In this document: piece by piece, positions 58,844 through 64,000 of the stretch | Numbering within the stretch: position 1 is the stretch's first letter | Layout: every line of letters starts with the position of its first letter | NCBI GenBank assembly: GCA_037130845.1 | Contig: JBAXSE010000007.1 | Location: forward strand, 1-64,000 | Origin: 1-14-0-10-37-14 sp037130845 | Lineage (GTDB): Bacteria > Patescibacteriota > Patescibacteriia > Patescibacteriales > Patescibacteriaceae | Direction: 5' to 3' | Length of the DNA: 64,000 bases | Program-made: the position numbers and the translations under genes | The notes under the pieces: generated by a model | What the model saw: only the letters and a program-made list of their open reading frames with translations | Database searches by the model: none | What the model was told of the DNA's origin: nothing

Positions 58844-59100
58844 CTAAGGTTTGCTGTAAGCGATCCTTTGGGCGAATAGCATCAGCCACATCAAGCCGCC
58901 GCAGGCAGACATTGCTCCGGAATAAAATAGGCCCATACTCCAGAAAGCAGCAGACATAGCGAACAGGCCGATAAAGGTCGGCACCGAAGTTTGGAATTTA
59001 ATCGGCCCTACTTTTTCCTTAAAGCCATAATAAACTTGCGGGACTAGCGAAGCGGAAAAAGGATATTTGCAATTGTAATTACTGCGTCTTGCCAAGCCAT
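58844..59100 (-). pseudogene. Small membrane protein gene with a one-base frameshift
   Basis: From the ATG at 59100 the frame gives MAWQDAVITIANILFPLR and stops after 18 codons. The overlapping frame continues SASLVPQVYYGFKEKVGP and then two membrane helices (FIGLFAMSAAFWSMGLFYSG, ACGGLMWLMLFAQ) to 58844. Adding one T to the run of five T (A-run 59056-59060 on the plus strand) joins them into MAWQDAVITIANILFSASL…, a natural-looking protein of about 85 residues. The cause may be a sequencing error in the homopolymer, a true mutation, or a -1 ribosomal slip. Starting at the TTG at 59095 would give an unlikely soluble N-terminus. Confidence 0.6.
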
Positions 59101-59107
59101 AATATTA

Positions 59108-59283
59108 GCTAAAAAGTAAAAGTGAAAATGTAAAAGGATGACTAAATTTTGAAATCGTTGATCCTTTTATGTTTTGGCTATACTTATGCATTAATGAATT
59201 TAAATCTAGGAGTTTCTTGCTGCTTTTAGTTTTAAGCTTTTCCTTTTACATTTTCTCCGCCAGCTGGCGGATTACTTTTTAGT
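59108..59283. repeat. Inverted-repeat element, copy A (noncoding)
   Basis: The left arm, 59108-59138, reads GCTAAAAAGTAA, AAGT, GAAAATGTAAAAGGA. The right arm, 59241-59283, read on the minus strand is ACTAAAAAGTAA, the 16-base palindrome TCCGCCAGCTGGCGGA (59256-59271 on the plus strand), GAAAATGTAAAAGGA. Apart from the centre the arms match almost perfectly over 27 bases. The 102-base interior has no ORF. The right arm encodes the last codons (Thr-Lys-Lys-stop) of the flippase gene. Confidence 0.85.
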
Positions 59284-60711
59284 TTGAAACGATTTCATGA
59301 CGCTTTGGATGTCGGTTTTCGTAAACCCGCCAAACAACAGCAAGGCCGCGAAATAGACTATAACGGCAATCACTACAACCACAAAAACATTCAGCCAGTG
59401 ATTGAGCCAATAAATAGCCCCGCCCATCAGCATGCTAGCTAGCAGAGTCTTGCCGAAAGTGCGATAGACTTTGCCGGTCTTAGCTTGGATAACCGTCAAG
59501 GCTGACAGCCAGTTCAAACCGAACAACAGTATGGTGCTCAGGATAGCGGTCACTACCGCGCCTATCACCCCCCAGACAGGAATCAAGAATAAGTTCAGAA
59601 TTACGCTGGCCACGGCAGCCATGATCATGTGCCTAGTATTGGCCTTCTGCTGGTCGCAAGCATTCAATAACGCGCCAACCGGATAGTTGATGAACATAAA
59701 GAAAATAGTCAGGCAGCTGGCCTGTAGCGGCAAGACCGATGCCTCAAAGCGATTGCCGAAGATGGCCACTACCGGCGCAGCGATAGCTGCCAGACCGATG
59801 GCCAGAGGCGTCGCGATTATCAAAGAATAATTGATAGCCCGCTCGAAGGTCACGACCAATTGCTCGCGGTTATTGTGCCAATAATGCGCCAAGGCCGGAT
59901 AGAGCGAGGCGATAAAGGCGACAGGGAAAAACTGGAAGGCGCCTACCGCGCGAAACGGCACCTGGTAAATACCGACAGCTGTGTCCCCTGCCAGTTGGAA
60001 GAGCATCACCGAATCCAGATAATTATAAAAACGCTGAGCGATAGCATAGATGCCAAACGGCATGGCCAGCAACAGCAGACTTTTGATAAACGGCAGATCC
60101 CAACTGGGTTTAAGCGACAATGACCACTTGCCATGGATAATAAACATAGCAAAGCCCATGGCAAAGACACTCGAGGCTACTTGCGCCCACATCAAAGGCA
60201 CCAGGTTGCTGGTAAATTTAAAGACAATCAGACTGACAACCAATGTAATCGCCTGCGAGATAACAGCATTAATGCTTTCGAATTTCAGATTATGAAAGGC
60301 GCGGCTAAAGGCGAACAACAAAGTGGTGAAGCTGTCCGAAATCATACTCAGCACCGCCACCCAAATAAGCGCGACAATCAACGGACTGTAGCCAGCTACA
60401 CCGATCACCACCGCAATGATAATAATCGTCGCGGCGCTTAATAAAATCTTGGCGCCCAAGGCTGCGGCTAAGAACTTGCCGGCTTGCGCTTGGTCTTTGG
60501 CCACTTCGCGCGTCAATAGATTGGTCAGGCCCAGGTCAAGAGCAATCGAAAAGATGGTTGTAAAAGACAAAGCAAAATAGTATTTGCCCAGATCGCCTGG
60601 GCCCAAGACGCGGGCATAGATGGTAAAATAAACCAAAGATATCAGCTTTTGCAAAATCAAAGCGACGGTAAAGTAGGAGGTATTTTTGGCTATATTAGCG
60701 ATTTTGGTCAT
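59272..60711 (-). CDS. Polysaccharide flippase (Wzx/MATE-like)
   Basis: A 479-residue polytopic protein of the oligosaccharide flippase group, which moves lipid-linked sugar units across the membrane. About 12-14 membrane helices, beginning IAKNTSYFTVALILQKLISLVYFTIYARVLGPGDLGKYYFALSF, the family signature, and PVWGVIGAVVTAILST near the end. It belongs with the GT2, GT4 and ligase-like genes downstream. Its final codons come from the inverted-repeat element arm. Confidence 0.9.
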   Translation of the reverse strand: MTKIANIAKNTSYFTVALILQKLISLVYFTIYARVLGPGDLGKYYFALSFTTIFSIALDLGLTNLLTREVAKDQAQAGKFLAAALGAKILLSAATIIIIAVVIGVAGYSPLIVALIWVAVLSMISDSFTTLLFAFSRAFHNLKFESINAVISQAITLVVSLIVFKFTSNLVPLMWAQVASSVFAMGFAMFIIHGKWSLSLKPSWDLPFIKSLLLLAMPFGIYAIAQRFYNYLDSVMLFQLAGDTAVGIYQVPFRAVGAFQFFPVAFIASLYPALAHYWHNNREQLVVTFERAINYSLIIATPLAIGLAAIAAPVVAIFGNRFEASVLPLQASCLTIFFMFINYPVGALLNACDQQKANTRHMIMAAVASVILNLFLIPVWGVIGAVVTAILSTILLFGLNWLSALTVIQAKTGKVYRTFGKTLLASMLMGGAIYWLNHWLNVFVVVVIAVIVYFAALLLFGGFTKTDIQSVMKSFQTKK

Positions 60712-60798
60712 ACTGGTGCCTTAATCATAATATATTCCGGACAATAAGGCAAGCCTATAAACGCATATTTTTTGGCTAAAAATAGGCATAAATTATAA

Positions 60799-63198
60799 TT
60801 AGGATTGTTCTTTGAAATACGACAAATATCGGCTGGGTGCCTGTGGTCGGCCATAATCATCCAACAGGCTATAGGACAAAAAGAGGCCTTTGCGCGCCCT
60901 GGTAATGCCGACATAGAAAACACGTTTTTCTTCTTCTTGGTCGGTCTGGCGAAAGCCTGGGAACTGCCCTTCGTTTAGTCGTGGCAAGATACAATAATCA
61001 AATTCCAAACCTTTCACTTGATGAATGGTCACTATCGGCACTTTGCCGTCTTCCAGGCCTAGAAAATCGATATTTTTGGCCAGCGAGCTATAGCTCAATA
61101 GACGACGCAGAGCCGCTTCGGAACTTTCGCTCTTTTCATCCAGATCGGCAAAGAGTTTGACCAGCGTGTTGAGCGAAGCGATACGCTTAGCGCCAATCGT
61201 ATCTTCGGTATAGAAATCATACAATCCGGATTCGTTTAATATAACAGTCAGCAGTTCGCTGGGCCTTTTGGCCTTAGCCAACAACTGCCAACGGGCGAAT
61301 TCGGACGCACTCTTGATAAAATATTTCTTGAAGCTGGTAAACAAAGCCTTGCGCTGTCCTTCGCCCAAAATTAATTTGGGCAGCATGAATTTTAATAGAT
61401 CCAAAGTGCCCAGCACATCGTCTTCGGCATCATGCGTCGCTTGGCGCAAATTGTATGATTTTGTTAACGTCGAGAGCCGATAATTAGGCGATGGCAAATA
61501 GCGCCGCGCGATGTCCAGGGTATCATAATAGTGCGCCGGCTTGAACTTGAGCCCCAGTCGCTCAGCATTTGAGCGGATGACTTCTAAATCAAAATTAAGA
61601 TTATGGCCGACCAGCAGATCTTCGCCCATAAATTCGATCAGTTCAGACAAGACTTGTTTGGGGTCTTGGCCCTTTTCCGCCAAAAATTCATCGGTCAGTC
61701 GATGGATATAATAAGAATTGCCCACCGGCATGGTATTCTTCAAAAAATATTGCAACTTGCGCTTCGGTACACCGGCAATTATTTCTATGGCGTAAATCTG
61801 CACGATTTCATCTTTGGCCGGATTGGTGCCGGTCGTTTCCGTATCCAAAATAACCAATCGCTTCTTTTGCATCGAAGTAATTAATTCTTCATAAGGTTCT
61901 TCTAACCGATAATTAGAAAAGTTAAGGAAATCTGCCAGGCGCAAGCCGCAGTCGGTTCTGGCAATCTGTCCGGCAATTTCGGCCGGCGCCTTGGGCGGAC
62001 GCATCAAAACCCGCTTGGCTGCCTCCAAGTCATATTTGTTAAAAATCAATTTGAGATATGCAAAGGCATCGCGAATTTCTTGGCGGCGAAAAAAGTTGTA
62101 TTGATCAACGGTCAGGTGGGCGATGTGGTGTTCCTTGAATTGTTCGGCGATTTTAACAACATGAAAATTAGCGCGCACCAAAACCGCTATAGTCGCCTTC
62201 GGTTCACGGGCATGGATAGCCTTAACCTCTTCGATGATATTAGACGCTTCTGCCCCTGAATCTTGGGCTGCCTTGATAATCACGGCCGGGCTATCCAATT
62301 CACCGCTGACTCCGCTTGATACTTGTTCAAAGGCAGCCAGCAGGTCCGTTGATGATCGATAATTTGTCTTAAGATGATATTCCGTGACCGGTGCAAATTG
62401 CTCTTTAAACAAGGCTGCCACCTTTTGCGGTTCGGAGCCGCGCCAGCCGTAGATTGTTTGGTTAAAATCGCCCACCAGGCAGATATTCTTGTGTTCACGG
62501 GCCAATTGCTTGACCACCAGATACTCGGAAATATGCGTATCCTGGAATTCATCCAGTTGGATCAGGGTATAAGCTTTGGACCATTTTTCTTTCAAGACCT
62601 CATTCTGGTACAAGCCTTTAATGGTCCAGATCACCAAATCGTTAAAATCTAACGAGTTGCGGTCTTGCAAAGCGCGATGATAGGCTTCGCCTAACCGCTC
62701 TAAGCGCTGTTCGGCCTTGGGCAGAGGCGCTTTGGCCAGTTCCGCTAGCAGGCTATTAAGTTTGTGCTTATAAATCTGCTCAAACAAGCCCAAAACTTCG
62801 CGCTTCTCTTGCCCATTAGCTAGATCTTCGGGCGTCAGGAGACTAGACATAATTTCAAACTGATCTTCTTCGTCAGCAATAGTGAAATCAGCGTCCAGCC
62901 CCAAGCTCTTGGCCTCGGACTTTATAAAGAAGGCGCAAAAACCATGAAAAGTAAAAACGCCCAGTGAATTAAATATTTCCGGGTTATCCAGCCAGACTTT
63001 GAGCCGGGAGCGCATCTCCTCAGCCGCGCGGTTGGTAAAAGTCATGCATAAAATTTGAGAGGGGCTGGTCCCCTCTTCAATAGCCTTGGCTGCCCGCGCC
63101 GTCAGCACTGTAGTCTTACCGGTACCGACCGGCGCAGACACTAACAACGCGCCCTTTAGATTATTGATTATATCCGTTTGATCTTGATTAAAGTTCAT
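60799..63198 (-). CDS. UvrD/Rep-type helicase with an embedded DnaQ-type exonuclease
   Basis: A 799-residue protein. Helicase motifs: Walker A SAPVGTGKTTVL near residue 24, CMTFTNRAAEEM, LIQLDEFQDTH (motif II), VGDFNQTIYGWRG (III), TNYRSS (IV), and near the C-terminus TIHQVKGLEFDYCILPRL (V) and RVFYVGITRARKGLFLSYS (VI). Between the two helicase halves, residues about 445-610, sits a complete DEDDh 3'-5' exonuclease: DTETTGTNP (Exo I), GHNLNFDLEV (Exo II), HDAEDD (Exo III). Unwinding coupled to 3'-end trimming in DNA repair is the likely use. About 85 bases separate it from the flippase. Confidence 0.9.
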   Translation of the reverse strand: MNFNQDQTDIINNLKGALLVSAPVGTGKTTVLTARAAKAIEEGTSPSQILCMTFTNRAAEEMRSRLKVWLDNPEIFNSLGVFTFHGFCAFFIKSEAKSLGLDADFTIADEEDQFEIMSSLLTPEDLANGQEKREVLGLFEQIYKHKLNSLLAELAKAPLPKAEQRLERLGEAYHRALQDRNSLDFNDLVIWTIKGLYQNEVLKEKWSKAYTLIQLDEFQDTHISEYLVVKQLAREHKNICLVGDFNQTIYGWRGSEPQKVAALFKEQFAPVTEYHLKTNYRSSTDLLAAFEQVSSGVSGELDSPAVIIKAAQDSGAEASNIIEEVKAIHAREPKATIAVLVRANFHVVKIAEQFKEHHIAHLTVDQYNFFRRQEIRDAFAYLKLIFNKYDLEAAKRVLMRPPKAPAEIAGQIARTDCGLRLADFLNFSNYRLEEPYEELITSMQKKRLVILDTETTGTNPAKDEIVQIYAIEIIAGVPKRKLQYFLKNTMPVGNSYYIHRLTDEFLAEKGQDPKQVLSELIEFMGEDLLVGHNLNFDLEVIRSNAERLGLKFKPAHYYDTLDIARRYLPSPNYRLSTLTKSYNLRQATHDAEDDVLGTLDLLKFMLPKLILGEGQRKALFTSFKKYFIKSASEFARWQLLAKAKRPSELLTVILNESGLYDFYTEDTIGAKRIASLNTLVKLFADLDEKSESSEAALRRLLSYSSLAKNIDFLGLEDGKVPIVTIHQVKGLEFDYCILPRLNEGQFPGFRQTDQEEEKRVFYVGITRARKGLFLSYSLLDDYGRPQAPSRYLSYFKEQS

Positions 63199-63256
63199 AT
63201 CCGATGCTTAGCGCTTTTATCTGCTGATATTATAACCTTGATTATTCACTTTGACA

Positions 63257-63280
63257 ACAAAAATGCCCCTCTGGCGGGGC
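63257..63280 (-). terminator. Terminator of the Cys-rich small gene
   Basis: On the minus strand GCCCC-GCCAGA-GGGGC is followed by ATTTTTG. It begins 14 bases past the stop of the gene at 63294. Confidence 0.75.
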
Positions 63281-63293
63281 TATTATTTGATGA

Positions 63294-63545
63294 TTACACT
63301 CTGGAACGATGTTCATTCCAAGCTTTGAATGGCGCAGCACTGTATGGAGCAGGCTCCTTTTCCGGCGGTCGAATCAATTGCCTGGCATAAGTCCCGAAAG
63401 ACAACACTTCTTCTCCAACATCAGGTATTTTTTGTGCATTATCCATTTCGGAATAAAGTAAATCTGCATCATCGCAACAAGGAGGCTGACAAAAACGGCC
63501 TATTCCTACATGGCAAGAGCAATTACAAACCTTAGCTTGAGACAT
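63294..63545 (-). CDS. Small Cys-rich unknown protein with strong RBS
   Basis: An 83-residue protein. The first 25 residues carry seven Cys and a His (CNCSCHVGIGRFCQPPCC), dense enough to bind metal; the rest is polar and probably loosely folded (IRPPEKEPAPYSAAPFKAW). There is no signal peptide. AGGAG lies 6 bases before the ATG, a promoter-like pair lies upstream, and a terminator follows. It resembles the small gene at 41152 in its set of signals, though the proteins are unrelated. No family recognised. Confidence 0.65.
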   Translation of the reverse strand: MSQAKVCNCSCHVGIGRFCQPPCCDDADLLYSEMDNAQKIPDVGEEVLSFGTYARQLIRPPEKEPAPYSAAPFKAWNEHRSRV

Positions 63546-63592
63546 GGCATACTCCTAATATTTAATAAACGAACTATATTTTTTATATTTAA

Positions 63593-63621
63593 GATATAGC
63601 TATATTAAGCAATATTGTCAA
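63593..63621 (-). promoter_or_regulatory. Promoter of the Cys-rich small gene
   Basis: On the minus strand a perfect TTGACA (63616-63621), a 17-base spacer and TATATC (63593-63598), about 47 bases before the ATG. Confidence 0.55.
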
Positions 63622-63651
63622 GCGTCTGCCAATACATATACTAGATATAAT

Positions 63652-63678
63652 AAAAAATAGCCTAGATAGCTATTTTTT
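63652..63678 (-). terminator. Terminator at the end of cysS
   Basis: AAAAAATAGC, a 7-base loop, GCTATTTTTT: a 10-bp stem that overlaps the cysS stop codon and is followed on the minus strand by its own T-run. Confidence 0.75.
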
Positions 63679-64000
63679 ACGTATAGTTGAACTATTTTTA
63701 CTGTCTTCAATGATATAGCCGGCCGTCAACAGTTCGCCACGCAAGCGGTCTGACTCCGGCCAATTGCGTTCGTTTTTAGCCGCTAGCCTGGCCGACAATA
63801 ATGCTTGGATGGCCGGCGTCAAATCATCTTCCGCCAGTTCGCCGGCCGTCGCTAAGCCAAGGCCGAATACAAGATCATAATCCAAAGCTGTAGCCAGTTT
63901 GTCGGCATTGTCTAAGCCGGACTTTAGCATATCAAACAAGACGGCCAAGGCCTCCGCCGAATTTAGATCATTATTAATCGCTTCTTTAAACTTGCCTTGC
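63670..64000 (-). CDS. cysS: Cysteinyl-tRNA synthetase, C-terminal part
   Basis: The frame runs off the right edge; about 109 codons are present. The visible part reads KFKEAINNDLNSAEALAVLF, then the helical DALR-type domain, and AAKNERNWPESDRLRGELLTAGYIIEDS, the characteristic CysRS C-terminal segment. The catalytic core with HIGH and KMSKS motifs lies outside. The tail (SSTIRKK) overlaps a terminator hairpin. Confidence 0.93.
   Translation of the reverse strand, partial: QGKFKEAINNDLNSAEALAVLFDMLKSGLDNADKLATALDYDLVFGLGLATAGELAEDDLTPAIQALLSARLAAKNERNWPESDRLRGELLTAGYIIEDSKNSSTIRKK

Noticed and set aside
1..64000. Reassigned UGA code as in some CPR lineages
   Set aside because: Trp is encoded by TGG throughout, no conserved gene contains internal TGA, and the GT2 gene at 56554 ends with TGA.

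Overview
The window looks like a chromosomal stretch from a Candidate Phyla Radiation (Patescibacteria, probably Parcubacteria-type) genome. I infer this from gene content: a compact type IV secretion-like cluster with PrgI and VirB4 proteins, DUF4012 and DUF192 proteins, two type IV pilin-like proteins, very short intergenic gaps, and many starts with no Shine-Dalgarno sequence. TGA is a rare but real stop (the GT2 gene ending at 56554), so the standard bacterial code applies. I saw no rRNA, tRNA, CRISPR array or IS transposase.

Layout: 1-3.4 kb holds exonuclease III and two tandem pilin-like proteins. 3.5-7.2 kb holds leuS and rsmA. 7.3-27 kb is a type IV secretion-like locus: a calcium-repeat membrane protein, a 2838-residue secreted Cys-rich protein, a VirB6-like membrane protein, two unknown helical proteins, PrgI, a TraC-like protein, the VirB4 ATPase and a VirB8-like anchored protein. 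27-41 kb holds comF, a metalloprotease, then a surface polysaccharide cluster (Wzz-like, O-antigen ligase-like, two glycosyltransferases, DUF4012 and a large surface protein) and tgt. 41.6-45.8 kb is the infA-rpmJ-rpsM-rpsK-rpsD-rpoA-rplQ-rplM-rpsI operon. 46-48.3 kb is a lone helicase with C-terminal repeats. 48.7-54.6 kb, on the minus strand, holds small membrane proteins, an FtsQ-like protein, serS, a lysS-HD fusion and greA. 54.7-60.7 kb, minus strand, is a second polysaccharide cluster (ligase-like, DUF192, GT2, GT4, flippase). 60.8-64 kb holds a UvrD-type helicase with an embedded DnaQ-type exonuclease, a Cys-rich small protein and the end of cysS.

The most unusual structure is a family of inverted-repeat elements at 48395-48556, 57249-57713 and 59108-59283. 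In every copy the two arms are the same about 30-base sequence, but one arm carries a 4-base centre and the other carries the 16-base palindrome TCCGCCAGCTGGCGGA at the same point. One copy encloses a gene for a four-helix-bundle protein of the 23S rRNA intervening-sequence family; the other two are short and noncoding. In two copies the outer arm supplies the last codons and stop of the neighbouring gene. A second set of palindrome pairs (REP/dRS3-like) includes one inserted in frame within leuS. Other oddities are a Tgt lacking all four zinc ligands, a LysRS-HD fusion, an RNA polymerase alpha subunit without its C-terminal domain, and a secreted beta-barrel-like protein in a lineage thought to lack an outer membrane.
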